This document shows positions 35,824-45,069 of a DNA stretch of 64,000 bases, one piece after another. A program made the translations under genes and the position numbers. Positions within the stretch are counted from its first letter, which is position 1, and each line of letters begins with the position of its first letter. Source of the DNA: Bosea sp. 29B (GTDB taxonomy: Bacteria; Pseudomonadota; Alphaproteobacteria; Rhizobiales; Beijerinckiaceae); contig NZ_LR733817.1 in assembly GCF_902506165.1 (NCBI RefSeq), positions 5,237,625 to 5,301,624 on the forward strand. Direction: 5' to 3'. Below the pieces are notes generated by a model. It saw nothing but the letters and a program-made list of their open reading frames with translations. It was not told the DNA's origin and ran no database searches.

Positions 35824-37263
35824 ATGGCTGACTACGACATCATCATCATCGGCTCCGGCCCCGGCGGCTATGTCGCGGCGATCCGCGCAGCGCAGCTCGG
35901 CTTCAAGACGGCGATCGTCGAGCGCGAGCACCTCGCCGGCATCTGTTCGAACTGGGGCTGCATCCCGACCAAGGCGCTGCTGCGCTCGGCCGAGATCCTG
36001 CACTACGGCCAGCACGCCAAGGACTACGGGCTGACGCTGGAAGGCTCATTCAAGGCCGATCTTGAGGCGGTGGTGAAGCGCTCGCGCGGCATCGCGGTCA
36101 GGATGAACAACGGCGTCCAGTTCCTGATGAAGAAGAACAAGGTCGACGTGATCTGGGGCGAGGCCAAGCTCAGCAAGGCCAACACGATCATCGTCGCGCC
36201 GACCAAGAAGCCGGCGATGCAGCCGCAGGGGCCGGTGCCGAAGGGCGCCAAGGGCGAGGGCACCTACACCGCCGACCACATCATCGTTGCGACCGGCGCC
36301 CGTCCGCGCGTCCTGCCCGGGCTGGAGCCGGACGGTAAGCTGATCTGGACCTATTTCGAGGCGCTGGTGCCGCCGACCATGCCGAAATCGCTGGTGGTGA
36401 TGGGCTCGGGCGCGATCGGCATCGAGTTCGCGTCCTTCTACCGCACGCTCGGCGCCGAGGTGACAGTGGTCGAGGTGATGCCGCAGGTCGTTCCCGTCGA
36501 GGATGCCGAGATCGGTGCCTTTGCGCGAAAGGCCTTCGAGAAGCAGGGCATGAAGATTCTGACCTCGACCAAGGTCACCAAGGTCGAGAAAGGTGCAAAC
36601 TCCGTCACGGCCCATATCGAGGACGACAAGGGCAACAAGCAGACGATCACCGCCGAGCGGATGATCTCGGCCGTCGGCGTTGTCGCCAATGTCGAGAATC
36701 TCGGTCTGGAGGCGCTCGGTGTGAAGCTCGATCGCGGCGTGATCGCGATCGACGGGCTCTGCCGCACCAATGTGAAGGGCATCTACGCGATCGGCGACGT
36801 CGCCGGCCCGCCGATGCTGGCGCACAAGGCCGAGCACGAGGCGGTGATTTGCGTCGAGGCGATCAAGGGCCTGCACCCGCATCCGATGGACAAGGCGATG
36901 ATCCCCGGCTGCACCTATTGCCACCCGCAGATCGCCAGCGTCGGCCTGACCGAGGCCAAGGCCAAGGAAGCCGGCCACCAGCTCAAGGTTGGCCGCTTCA
37001 ACTTCGTCGCCAATGGCAAGGCCGTGGCGCTCGGTGAGGACAGCGGCATGGTCAAGACGATCTTCGACGCCAAGACCGGCAAGCTGCTCGGCGCGCACAT
37101 GGTCGGCGCCGAGGTCACCGAGCTGATCCAGGGCTTCGTGGTCGCGATGAACCTCGAGACCACCGAGGAAGAGCTGATGCACACCATCTTCCCGCATCCG
37201 ACCCTGTCGGAGACGATGAAGGAGGCCGTGCTCGACGCTTACGGCAAGGTACTGAACGCCTGA
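35824..37263 (+). CDS. lpdA: Dihydrolipoyl dehydrogenase (E3)
   Basis: A 479-residue flavoprotein that reoxidises the lipoyl groups of E2, passing electrons to NAD+. The FAD motif GSGPGG (10-15) is followed by the redox disulfide Cys41/Cys46 in CSNWGCIPTK; the NAD motif is GSGAIGIEF, and the C-terminal catalytic His/Glu lies in HTIFPHPTLSET. There is no N-terminal lipoyl domain. A loop AKGEGTYTADHIIVATGARP is normal; a short Lys/Pro-rich insertion (PTKKPAMQPQGPVPKGAKGE, about residue 125) is noted. It closes the pdh gene run and is followed by a palindromic repeat. Confidence 0.96.
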   Translation: MADYDIIIIGSGPGGYVAAIRAAQLGFKTAIVEREHLAGICSNWGCIPTKALLRSAEILHYGQHAKDYGLTLEGSFKADLEAVVKRSRGIAVRMNNGVQFLMKKNKVDVIWGEAKLSKANTIIVAPTKKPAMQPQGPVPKGAKGEGTYTADHIIVATGARPRVLPGLEPDGKLIWTYFEALVPPTMPKSLVVMGSGAIGIEFASFYRTLGAEVTVVEVMPQVVPVEDAEIGAFARKAFEKQGMKILTSTKVTKVEKGANSVTAHIEDDKGNKQTITAERMISAVGVVANVENLGLEALGVKLDRGVIAIDGLCRTNVKGIYAIGDVAGPPMLAHKAEHEAVICVEAIKGLHPHPMDKAMIPGCTYCHPQIASVGLTEAKAKEAGHQLKVGRFNFVANGKAVALGEDSGMVKTIFDAKTGKLLGAHMVGAEVTELIQGFVVAMNLETTEEELMHTIFPHPTLSETMKEAVLDAYGKVLNA

Positions 37264-37270
37264 GTCCTTC

Positions 37271-37356
37271 CGTCATTGCGAGCGCAGCGAAGCAATCCAG
37301 AGCGTAGAGCTCTGCCGCCCCTGGATTGCTTCGTCGCAGCGCTCCTCGCAATGACG
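37271..37356. repeat. Intergenic palindromic repeat, family C
   Basis: The left arm (37271-37300, CGTCATTGCGAGCGCAGCGA then AGCAATCCAG) and the right arm (37321-37356, CTGGATTGCTTCG...CGCAATGACG) are complementary apart from a few inserted bases. The CGTCATTGCGAG start is a common bacterial intergenic palindrome. It lies 8 bases after the lpdA stop, where it could act as a 3' hairpin or stabilise the pdh transcript. Confidence 0.8.
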
Positions 37357-37431
37357 GGAAAGCGCCGCATCGTTCACATCCGCTTCACATAAGCTCGGCG
37401 ATCCTCACGTCATTGTTTCGGGAGGATCGCC

Positions 37432-37680
37432 ATGGACCTTCGTGCCGTTCTCGTTGCCATTGCCATCGGCGCGGTTGCCGGCTGGCTCGCCAGCATCGTC
37501 ATGGGCGGCGGCGGGCTGATCCGCTACATCATCACCGGCCTGATCGGTGCCTTCGTCGGCAGCTTCCTGCTGCAGTTCCTTGGCATCAGCCTCGGCATCG
37601 GCAATCCGTTGATCTCGCAGATCGTCACCGCGACGATCGGCGCGATCGTCGTGGTCTTTCTCGCCCGGCTGGTCGCCTGA
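37432..37680 (+). CDS. GlsB/YeaQ/YmgE-family membrane protein 1
   Basis: An 82-residue protein with three transmembrane helices and the family Gly pattern: GAVAGWLASIVMGGGG, IITGLIGAFVGSFLL and TATIGAIVVVFLAR. This is the transglycosylase-associated (GlsB) family, small inner-membrane proteins often induced by stress, without proven enzyme activity. A good GGGAGGA precedes the ATG. It is the first of three related genes in a row. Confidence 0.85.
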   Translation: MDLRAVLVAIAIGAVAGWLASIVMGGGGLIRYIITGLIGAFVGSFLLQFLGISLGIGNPLISQIVTATIGAIVVVFLARLVA

Positions 37681-37726
37681 TCGGCGGGCGCTGGCATTTG
37701 TCGATGGTGCAAGCCATATCGGCCCG

Positions 37727-38062
37727 ATGAGCCGCGCCCGCAAATCCGCCAAGCCCGACAAGATCGTGCCCGATGAGAAGGTCGAGATCCTGCCGCCGCG
37801 GCGAGGTCCGACGCTCGACTGGCATCGCCTCCTGCCGCCTGTCGCCTTCGGCACGGCCGCGGGCTTCATCGCCAGCCTGGTCGTCGGAGGTGGCGGCTTC
37901 CTGCGCCATGCCGTGGTCGGCCTGCTCGGCATGCTGGTCGGCCAGGGCATTGTCCACGTCACCGGCTGGCGGGCGAGCACCGGCTACCGCTTCCTCGACT
38001 CGATGGCGATGGCGGTGATCGGCGCAATTCTGGTGGTGCTGCTGGCGCGCTTCATTGCGTGA
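37727..38062 (+). CDS. GlsB-like membrane protein 2
   Basis: A 111-residue protein with a basic, hydrophilic N-terminus of about 33 residues followed by the same three-helix layout: AAGFIASLVVGGGGFLRHAVVGLLGMLVGQGIV and MAMAVIGAILVVLLAR. The GGGGF/LRH turn and VIGAILVVLLAR end match the neighbouring paralogue, so it is a diverged member of the GlsB family. It lies 46 bases after the first copy. Confidence 0.78.
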   Translation: MSRARKSAKPDKIVPDEKVEILPPRRGPTLDWHRLLPPVAFGTAAGFIASLVVGGGGFLRHAVVGLLGMLVGQGIVHVTGWRASTGYRFLDSMAMAVIGAILVVLLARFIA

Positions 38063-38134
38063 CGGAACCAGGCCGCGTTCAGCGCGTTGTGGTTGGCGGC
38101 CGGAGGGCCGGTTTTCGAGGGCAGGGGGATTGCC

Positions 38135-38410
38135 ATGAACGACCAGATCTACGCTGCGCTCGGCACGCCGGGCTATGGCTTCTTCATGACGCTGCTGATC
38201 GGCATCATCGCCGGCTGGATCGCCGAGCGCGTCACCTCGTCGGATCATGGCCTCTTCACCAACATGATCGTCGGCGTCGCCGGCTCCTTCGTCGGCAGCC
38301 GGCTGGCCGAACTGCTGGAGATCCCGGTCTTCGGCTTCTGGCGCACGCTCGTCGCGGCGATCGCCGGTGCCTGCCTGCTGATCGTGGTCTGGCGCGCGGT
38401 GCGCAACTGA
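38135..38410 (+). CDS. GlsB/YeaQ-like membrane protein 3
   Basis: A 91-residue three-helix membrane protein: LIGIIAGWIAERVTSSDHGLFTNMIVGVAGSFVGSRLAELL and TLVAAIAGACLLIVVWRAVRN. The AGWIAE and VGVAGSFVG blocks are the GlsB/YeaQ signature. It follows the second copy by 72 bases and has a GGCAGGGGGA ribosome binding site. lipA follows 94 bases on. Confidence 0.83.
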   Translation: MNDQIYAALGTPGYGFFMTLLIGIIAGWIAERVTSSDHGLFTNMIVGVAGSFVGSRLAELLEIPVFGFWRTLVAAIAGACLLIVVWRAVRN

Positions 38411-38504
38411 GTCCCATCTCGCGCGGGTTGCCCGAGCGGCGCTTCGGCATTAGCTAGACGGGAGTGGCTGCCCGTCGTGGCGGCAGCAGGAAGCGGACCC
38501 GTCC

Positions 38505-39503
38505 ATGGCCGTCGTGCTCGACCTTCTCAACCGCGATCCGCGCCCCAATGCCGGCAACCCGAAATCCGAGGTGAAGCCGGAGCTGCGCCACCCGGAAAAG
38601 CAGAAACGGCCGGAGAACCCGATCCTGCGCAAGCCGGACTGGATTCGCGTGAAGGCCCCGGGCTCGCCGAAATGGGCCGAGACCCAGAAGATCGTGAAGG
38701 CCGAGAAGCTCGTCACCGTCTGTGAGGAGGCGGGCTGCCCCAATATCGGCGAGTGCTGGGAGAAGAAGCACGCCACCTTCATGATCATGGGCGACACCTG
38801 CACGCGCGCCTGTGCCTTCTGCAACGTCAAGACCGGCGTGCCCGAGGCACTCGATCATGACGAGCCGCGCAAGGTCGCCGATGCCGTCGCCAAGCTCGGC
38901 CTCGAGCATGTCGTGATCACCTCGGTCGACCGCGACGATCTCAAGGATGGCGGCGCCGAGCATTTCGCCCGCGTCATCCGCGCCATCCGCGAGGCTTCGC
39001 CCGGCACGACGATCGAGATCCTGACGCCGGACTTCCTGCGCAAGCCCGGCGCGCTCGAAGTCGTCGTCGCGGCCAAGCCCGACGTCTTCAACCACAATCT
39101 CGAGACGGTCCCCGGCAAGTACCTGAAGGTGCGTCCCGGCGCCCGCTATTTCCACTCGCTGCGGCTGTTGCAGCAGGTCAAGGAACTCGACCCGACCATC
39201 TTCACCAAGTCCGGCATCATGGTCGGCCTCGGCGAGGAGCGGAACGAGGTCCTGCAGCTGATGGACGACCTGCGCTCGGCCGAGGTCGATTTCATCACCA
39301 TCGGCCAGTACCTGGCCCCCTCGCGCAAGCACCATGCGGTCATCCGCTTCGTCACGCCGGACGAGTTCAAGAGCTTCGAGACCATCGCCTATGTGAAGGG
39401 CTTCCTGATGGTCTCCTCGACGCCGTTGACGCGCTCCTCGCACCATGCCGGCGAGGACTTCGCCAAGCTGCGGGCAGCACGCGCGGCCAAGCTCGGTAAT
39501 TGA
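38505..39503 (+). CDS. lipA: Lipoyl synthase
   Basis: A 332-residue radical-SAM enzyme that inserts two sulfurs into protein-bound octanoate to make lipoate, needed by PdhB, PdhC and other 2-oxoacid dehydrogenase subunits. Both Fe-S sites are intact: the auxiliary cluster Cys73, Cys78, Cys84 ([12 protein letters not shown]) and the radical-SAM CxxxCxxC at Cys99, Cys103, Cys106 (CTRACAFC). The C-terminal RSSHHAGE motif closes the auxiliary site. Linkage to pdh genes matches its function. It precedes the RatA-like gene by 13 bases. Confidence 0.97.
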   Translation: MAVVLDLLNRDPRPNAGNPKSEVKPELRHPEKQKRPENPILRKPDWIRVKAPGSPKWAETQKIVKAEKLVTVCEEAGCPNIGECWEKKHATFMIMGDTCTRACAFCNVKTGVPEALDHDEPRKVADAVAKLGLEHVVITSVDRDDLKDGGAEHFARVIRAIREASPGTTIEILTPDFLRKPGALEVVVAAKPDVFNHNLETVPGKYLKVRPGARYFHSLRLLQQVKELDPTIFTKSGIMVGLGEERNEVLQLMDDLRSAEVDFITIGQYLAPSRKHHAVIRFVTPDEFKSFETIAYVKGFLMVSSTPLTRSSHHAGEDFAKLRAARAAKLGN

Positions 39504-39516
39504 TCGGCCCATATCC

Positions 39517-39984
39517 ATGCCGATGTTCAACAGCACCCGCCGGGTGAAGCATTCGCCCGCAGAGATGTATACGCTCGTGGCGGATGTCGAGAAATACCCG
39601 CAGTTCCTGCCGCTCTGCGAGGGGCTGACGGTCCGCCGGCGCACGCCGCGCGAGGGCGGCGGGGAGGTGCTGCTCGCCGACATGACCGTCGGCTACAAGG
39701 CGATCCGCGAGACCTTCACCAGCCGCGTCACGCTCGACCCGGCGAACCTCAAGATCCTGGTCGAATATGTCGACGGGCCGTTCCGCTATCTGGAGAACCG
39801 CTGGAGCTTCAAGCCGCTCGATACGGGCAGCGAGATCGGCTTCTTCATCTCCTACGAATTCGCCAGCCGCATGCTCGGCCTGCTGATGGGCGCGATGTTC
39901 GACAAGGCCTTCCGCAAGTTCGCCGAGGCCTTCGAGAAGCGCGCCGACGCGATCTATGGCAACAGCCCGGCGGCGCTCACCTAG
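39517..39984 (+). CDS. RatA/Coq10-type START-domain protein
   Basis: A 155-residue START/SRPBCC protein. It has the family N-terminus RRVKHSPAEMYTLVADVEKYPQFLPLCEG, the ETFTSRVTLDP strand, WSFKPLD and the long C-terminal helix LLMGAMFDKAFRKFAEAFEKRA. The mitochondrial Coq10 and bacterial RatA share this fold; in E. coli RatA has been reported to bind 50S subunits, but the Coq10-like quinone-binding role is likelier in alphaproteobacteria. It follows lipA by 13 bases. Confidence 0.85.
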   Translation: MPMFNSTRRVKHSPAEMYTLVADVEKYPQFLPLCEGLTVRRRTPREGGGEVLLADMTVGYKAIRETFTSRVTLDPANLKILVEYVDGPFRYLENRWSFKPLDTGSEIGFFISYEFASRMLGLLMGAMFDKAFRKFAEAFEKRADAIYGNSPAALT

Positions 39985-40032
39985 TTTTAAGCGGCCTACG
40001 CCATTGTTCCCTTGTTCCGGCAGGGGGAAGGC

Positions 40033-42141
40033 ATGGAAGCTCCAGTGATGCAGACGCGTGCCGGTGTCGGGACGCGTCGGATGAGCGCGGTGTTACCGGT
40101 CTTCGCCGGCACGATCTTTCTGTCCGCCTTCCTGCTCTTCGGCATCCAGCCGATGTTCGCCAAGATGGTGCTGCCGAGGCTTGGCGGCTCGCCCGCAGTC
40201 TGGTCGACGGCCATGGTCTTCTTCCAGGCCATGCTGCTCGCCGGCTATGCCTATGCGCACTGGCTGGTCAGCCGCTTCAGCGTGCGGCGCGCCGCCCTGA
40301 TCCACATAGCCCTGATGATCGTGGTCGTAGCGACCTCGCTGCCGATCGGCATCGCCGCAGGCTTCGAACGCCCGCCGCAACAAGGCGAATTCGCCTGGCT
40401 TCTGCTGCTCTTCACCGCGTCGGTCGGCTTGCCCTTCTTCGCCGTCTCCGCGAACGGGCCGTTGCTTCAGGCCTGGTTCGCGCGCACCGGGCATGCCCAT
40501 GCCCGCGATCCCTATTTTCTCTATGCCGCCTCCAATATCGGCAGCTTCCTGGCGTTGCTCGCCTATCCATTCGCGGTCGAGCCGACGCTGAGACTGGCGA
40601 CACAGGCCTCGGCCTGGGCGTGGGGCTTTGGCCTGCTGCTCGCCGGTATCACGGCCTGCGCCGGATTATGCATCGGGCGCTCGGCGAGCAGGCTCGACAC
40701 CACACCGCTCGTCGCAGAGACCATCCCGACCAGCCGCAAGCTGCATTGGCTTTTCCTGGCCTTCGTGCCATCGGGCCTGCTGGTCGCAGTGACCGCTCAC
40801 ATCTCGACCGACGTCGCGTCAGGCCCGCTGCTCTGGGTCGCTCCGCTGGCGCTCTTCCTGCTTACCTTCGTCATCGTCTTCCAGCGCAAGCCGCTGCTCC
40901 GCCATGGCTGGATGTTGAATGCGCAGCTGCTGCTCGTCCTCTGCTACATGGCCGCGACGATGCTTCATCTGCGCCTGGGCTCGGGCGGTGAGCTCGTCCT
41001 CCACCTCGCCGTCCTGTTCGTCACGGCGATGGTCGCGCATGGCGAGCTGGCGCGGCTACGGCCTTCCGCGGCCGGGCTGACGGGATTCTATCTCTGGATG
41101 TCGCTCGGCGGCGTGCTGGGCGGGGTGTTCGCCGCATTGCTGGCGCCCTTGCTGTTCAACTCGGTCGCCGAATATCCGCTTCTGGTGGTGGCGGGCATGC
41201 TCTGCCGTCCGGGCTTCACCTCGATCCGGTTGCGGCGCTGGCAGAGCGTCGCGCTCGCCTCCGTCGCAGCTCTCGCGAGCGCGAGCCTGATCGCGCGCGA
41301 AATGGTGCGAACGGACTCGGTTCGCTCGTTCTTCGGCATCCATCGCATCACCGAGACCACGGATGGCCGCTTCCGTGTGCTCAGTCACGGCAGCACGGTC
41401 CACGGTGCGCAGCGCCTGCGCCAGGACGACGGCACGCCGGTGTCCGGGCGCCCCGAGCCGCTGACCTATTATTTCACCGGCGGCGGCATCGCTGACGGGA
41501 TCGACTCCGTTCGCCAGGCGAGGGGAGGCACGCTTGCCGCGGTCGCGGCCGTCGGTGTCGGCACCGGCTCGCTCGCCTGCCAGGTCCGCGCCGGCGAGGA
41601 CTGGCGCTTCTACGAGATCGATCCGGCCGTGATCAGGATCGCGACCGATCCGGCACGCTTTGGCTTCTTCAGCGCCTGCGCGCCCGCACCGACCTTCGTG
41701 ATCGGCGATGCGCGGCTGACGCTCGGCGATGCGCGTGACGGATCGCTCGATCTGATCGTCGTCGATGCCTTCTCCTCCGATGCGATCCCTGTCCATCTGC
41801 TCACCGGCGAGGCCCTGGCGCTCTATATGCGCAAGCTCAAGCCGGATGGTGCCGTGCTCCTGCACATTTCGAACCGGAACATGGAGCTCGCTTCCGTTGT
41901 GACGGCGACCGCCGCCGCACAAGGGCTCGCGACCTGGCTCAACAAGCCCGTCCGCACGGCCGAGGATCTGCGGGCGATGAAGACTGCACCGGAGGTCGCC
42001 CTTGTCCTGCGTCCGGGAGTCGATCCCGGTCCGGTCGTGAGAAGGTGGAATCAGCCGACCGGTCCCGGGACGACCCGTCCCTGGAGCGACGATTATGCCG
42101 ACATCGTCGGAGCCATCTGGCGGCAGTTTTCGCTGAAATAA
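40033..42141 (+). CDS. Fused MFS-like transporter / spermidine synthase-like protein
   Basis: A 702-residue fusion. The N-terminal about 430 residues contain about 11 hydrophobic helices (VFAGTIFLSAFLLFGIQPMFAKMVLPRLGG is the family start). The C-terminal about 250 residues are a spermidine synthase-like Rossmann domain: VAAVGVGTGSLACQV, YEIDPAVIRIA, VIGDARLTLGDA and LDLIVVDAFSSDAIPVHLLT. Substrate and transport direction are unknown. A strong AGGGGGAAGG precedes the ATG at 40033, better than the upstream TTG. It is convergent with the leftward cinA gene, 10 bases away. Confidence 0.87.
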   Translation: MEAPVMQTRAGVGTRRMSAVLPVFAGTIFLSAFLLFGIQPMFAKMVLPRLGGSPAVWSTAMVFFQAMLLAGYAYAHWLVSRFSVRRAALIHIALMIVVVATSLPIGIAAGFERPPQQGEFAWLLLLFTASVGLPFFAVSANGPLLQAWFARTGHAHARDPYFLYAASNIGSFLALLAYPFAVEPTLRLATQASAWAWGFGLLLAGITACAGLCIGRSASRLDTTPLVAETIPTSRKLHWLFLAFVPSGLLVAVTAHISTDVASGPLLWVAPLALFLLTFVIVFQRKPLLRHGWMLNAQLLLVLCYMAATMLHLRLGSGGELVLHLAVLFVTAMVAHGELARLRPSAAGLTGFYLWMSLGGVLGGVFAALLAPLLFNSVAEYPLLVVAGMLCRPGFTSIRLRRWQSVALASVAALASASLIAREMVRTDSVRSFFGIHRITETTDGRFRVLSHGSTVHGAQRLRQDDGTPVSGRPEPLTYYFTGGGIADGIDSVRQARGGTLAAVAAVGVGTGSLACQVRAGEDWRFYEIDPAVIRIATDPARFGFFSACAPAPTFVIGDARLTLGDARDGSLDLIVVDAFSSDAIPVHLLTGEALALYMRKLKPDGAVLLHISNRNMELASVVTATAAAQGLATWLNKPVRTAEDLRAMKTAPEVALVLRPGVDPGPVVRRWNQPTGPGTTRPWSDDYADIVGAIWRQFSLK

Positions 42142-42151
42142 AGGCCGCGGC

Positions 42152-42649
42152 CTACTCTACCGTCAGCGCGGCTTCGCGTAGCAGGTCGAGCGCCTCCAGC
42201 ACGCTGAGGCGCCTGATCTCGTCACGGCCCTGCGCGCCGAAGCGCTTTTCGCGATGCAGCGTCCGCGTCCCGTCGGCGCAGGCGAAATGCACCAGCCCGA
42301 CCGGCTTCGCCTCGCTGCCGCCATCCGGGCCGGCGATGCCGGTGATCGAGACGGCAAGCCGCGACGACAGCCGCTCGCGGCCGCCTTCCGCCATGGCGCG
42401 CGCGACCGGCTCGCTGACCGCGCCATGCTGGCAGATCAGCTCGGCCGGGACACCGGCCAGCACCGTCTTCGCCTCGTTGGAGTAGGTCACGAGCCCGCCG
42501 AGCACCATGCTGGACGAGCCGGAGATCGCCGTCAGGGCGCCCGCAACCAGCCCGCCCGTGCAGGATTCGACCGTCGCGACGGTAATGCCGCGCTCGCGCG
42601 AGATGGTCAGCAATTCGGCGGCCAGCGAACGGATGTCGAGATCGAACAT
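42152..42649 (-). CDS. pncC: CinA C-terminal-domain protein (nicotinamide-nucleotide amidohydrolase, PncC type)
   Basis: A 165-residue CinA C-terminal domain alone. Seen are the catalytic VESCTGGLVAGALT (Ser nucleophile), GLVTYSNEAKT, GAVSEPVARAMAEGG and SITGIAGPDGGSEAKPVGLVHFA. These enzymes deamidate nicotinamide mononucleotide in NAD recycling. The N-terminal MoeA-like domain of full CinA is absent, as usual for the alphaproteobacterial short form. It starts 4 bases after the ispDF stop, so the two are cotranscribed. Confidence 0.93.
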   Translation of the reverse strand: MFDLDIRSLAAELLTISRERGITVATVESCTGGLVAGALTAISGSSSMVLGGLVTYSNEAKTVLAGVPAELICQHGAVSEPVARAMAEGGRERLSSRLAVSITGIAGPDGGSEAKPVGLVHFACADGTRTLHREKRFGAQGRDEIRRLSVLEALDLLREAALTVE

Positions 42650-42653
42650 GGCC

Positions 42654-43847
42654 TCACTCCGGTTCCGGCAGGCGGATCGTCGCGGTGGCGAGTGCAGCGA
42701 GGCCCTCGCCACGCCCGGTGAAGCCGAGACGCTCCGAGGTCGTTGCCTTCACGCCAACCTGGTCTAGGCGCAGGCCCGCGATCTCGGCGATGCGGGCGCG
42801 GATGGCATCGCGATGCGGGCCGACCTTCGGGCCCTCGCAGACGATGGTCAGGTCGAGATGATCGATCCGCCCGCCGCGCTGCTGGACACGTTGGGCGGCG
42901 AAGGCGAGGAAACGGTCCGAGGAGGCGCCGCACCATTGCGGATCGCTCGGCGGGAAATGGCTGCCGATATCCCCATCGGCCAGGGCGCCCAGCACGGCAT
43001 CGGTGAGCACATGCAGGGCGACGTCGCCGTCGGAATGGGCCGTGACCCCTCGGCTGTGCGGGATGCGGATGCCGCCGAGCCAGACATGGTCACCCTCGGT
43101 GAAGGCGTGGACGTCATAGCCGGTGCCGGTGCGGGTGACGAGTGGGCGGGCGAGGCGCTGCTCGGCCAACTCGAAATCGCCGGGATAAGTCAGCTTCAGG
43201 TTCATCGGATCTCCGGCGAAGGTCGCGACCCGGTGGCCGGCCCATTCCATGATGGCGGAATCGTCGGTGAAGCCGCCGGCTCCGGCGGCATGGGCGGCCC
43301 GATGCGCGGCCAGCAGCGGCTGGAAGGCGAAGGCTTGCGGCGTCTGTACCGAAACGAGCTGCTCGCGCGGCAGGGTCTCTTCGATCAGTCCTGACGTGTC
43401 GACGCGCTTGACGGTATCGGTGACCGCGAGAGCCGGGATCGCGGCGGTGTGCTCTGCGCTCGCCGCCAGCGCCCGCTCGATCAGAGTCGATGAGACGAAG
43501 GGGCGGGCTGCGTCATGCACGAGCACGCTGCCCGCGAACCCGGCGGCAGCGAGCGCCTCCAGTCCTGCGCGAACCGAATCCTGCCGGGTCTCGCCGCCTT
43601 CGATCGGTGCTGTCAGCCGGGCACGGGCCGCCTCCGAAAGATGGTTGATCGCATCGTCGTAGCGTGCGGCATCGCCCGCTCCGATCACCACCAGCGCGGT
43701 GCCGATCCGGCCATCCGCCAGGAAGGGCTCGAGCGTACGGCACAGCACAGGCAGGCCGCCGAGCCGTTGGTATTGCTTCGGAGCCTCAGCTCCGGCGCGC
43801 AGGCCGCGCCCGGCGGCAACGATCAGGGCTGCGACGGCCGGTGTCAT
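42654..43847 (-). CDS. ispDF: Bifunctional IspD/IspF of the MEP isoprenoid pathway
   Basis: A 397-residue fusion. Residues about 1-225 are the CDP-ME cytidylyltransferase IspD ([60 protein letters not shown]). Residues about 232-397 are the MECDP synthase IspF ([21 protein letters not shown], metal Asp/His; [37 protein letters not shown]). Fusion of ispD and ispF is typical of alphaproteobacteria. AAGAGGA precedes the ATG at 43847. It is divergent from dusB, with 183 bases between them. Confidence 0.96.
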   Translation of the reverse strand: MTPAVAALIVAAGRGLRAGAEAPKQYQRLGGLPVLCRTLEPFLADGRIGTALVVIGAGDAARYDDAINHLSEAARARLTAPIEGGETRQDSVRAGLEALAAAGFAGSVLVHDAARPFVSSTLIERALAASAEHTAAIPALAVTDTVKRVDTSGLIEETLPREQLVSVQTPQAFAFQPLLAAHRAAHAAGAGGFTDDSAIMEWAGHRVATFAGDPMNLKLTYPGDFELAEQRLARPLVTRTGTGYDVHAFTEGDHVWLGGIRIPHSRGVTAHSDGDVALHVLTDAVLGALADGDIGSHFPPSDPQWCGASSDRFLAFAAQRVQQRGGRIDHLDLTIVCEGPKVGPHRDAIRARIAEIAGLRLDQVGVKATTSERLGFTGRGEGLAALATATIRLPEPE

Positions 43848-44030
43848 CGATCCTCTTGGGTCCGGATTACGGGGCCTCGCTGATAGGACGGCAAAGGCCT
43901 GCCGCCAAGTCATCAGCACGTCGAAGCAGGAAGCGACATGAGAATCCATCTCCGCGCATGTCGATATTGCATTGCAACATGGTGTGAAATTCTCTTGCGC
44001 GGCGCACCATTTGTCCAATAAATCGGCAGA

Positions 44031-45053
44031 ATGGAAACTGCCTCAAATTCGGGCGAGCGTAAAGCGTCGATCGGCGGGCTGCTGCCGGTCTCGCGCGCTT
44101 TCCTCGCGCCGATGTCGGGCGTGACCGATCTCGCCATGCGCCGGATCGCCGCGCGCTTCGGCGCCGGGCTCGTGGTGTCCGAGATGGTCGCGTCGGACGA
44201 GCTCGTCCGCGGCAGCGAGGAGGCACGGCTGCGGGCCGAGGGCGCCGGCGTCACGCCGCATGTCGTCCAGCTCGCCGGCTGCGAGGCGCGCTGGCTCGCC
44301 GAAGCCGCGCAGGTCGCCGAGGCGTCGGGCGCGGATATCGTCGACATCAATATGGGCTGCCCGGCCAAGCGCGTCGTCGGCGGTTGGGCCGGCTCGGCGC
44401 TGATGCGCGATCTCGACCATGCCGTCGGCCTGGTCGAGGCCGTCGTTGCAGCGGTGAAGGTGCCGGTCACGGTCAAGATGCGGCTCGGCTGGGACGATGC
44501 CAGCCGCAACGCGCCGGAGCTGGCGCGCCGGGCTGTCGTTGCCGGCGTAGCTGCGATCACCGTTCATGGCCGCACGCGGCAGCAATTCTACAAGGGGCAG
44601 GCCGACTGGGCCGCGATCCGCCCGGTGCGCGTGGCCGGCACGTTCCCGCTGGTCGCCAATGGCGACATCGCGACATCGGCACAGGCGCGATCCTGCCTGG
44701 AACGGTCGGGCGCCGACTATGTCATGGTCGGTCGCGCCGCGATGGGCCGGCCCTGGCTGCCCGGCGCGATCGGCGCCGAGCTCTCCGGCCGCGAGCCGGT
44801 GGAGATTTCGCTCGCCGCCAAGCACGACATCGCCCGCGAGCATTATGAGGGCCTGCTGTCGCTGATGGGGCGCGAATCCGGCGTCCGTCATGCCCGCAAG
44901 CACCTTGCCGCCTATGCCGACGAGGCGCTCGCCAGCGGGCTGGAGCCCGACGAGAGCGCCCGCCGCGAACTGCTCACCACCACTGAACCCGCGCGCGCGA
45001 TCGCTGCGCTCAGGCAATTGTTCTCAAGCGACCGCCTCGGCGCCGCCGCCTGA
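44031..45053 (+). CDS. dusB: tRNA-dihydrouridine synthase B (NifR3)
   Basis: A 340-residue FMN-dependent enzyme that reduces uridines in the tRNA D-loop. Conserved are [17 protein letters not shown], the catalytic Cys in [26 protein letters not shown], the [11 protein letters not shown] motif and VANGDI. dusB (nifR3) upstream of ntrBC is the standard gene order in this class and probably forms one transcript with ntrB, which starts 16 bases on. Confidence 0.95.
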   Translation: METASNSGERKASIGGLLPVSRAFLAPMSGVTDLAMRRIAARFGAGLVVSEMVASDELVRGSEEARLRAEGAGVTPHVVQLAGCEARWLAEAAQVAEASGADIVDINMGCPAKRVVGGWAGSALMRDLDHAVGLVEAVVAAVKVPVTVKMRLGWDDASRNAPELARRAVVAGVAAITVHGRTRQQFYKGQADWAAIRPVRVAGTFPLVANGDIATSAQARSCLERSGADYVMVGRAAMGRPWLPGAIGAELSGREPVEISLAAKHDIAREHYEGLLSLMGRESGVRHARKHLAAYADEALASGLEPDESARRELLTTTEPARAIAALRQLFSSDRLGAAA

Positions 45054-45069
45054 TCACGAAAGTCCGCAT

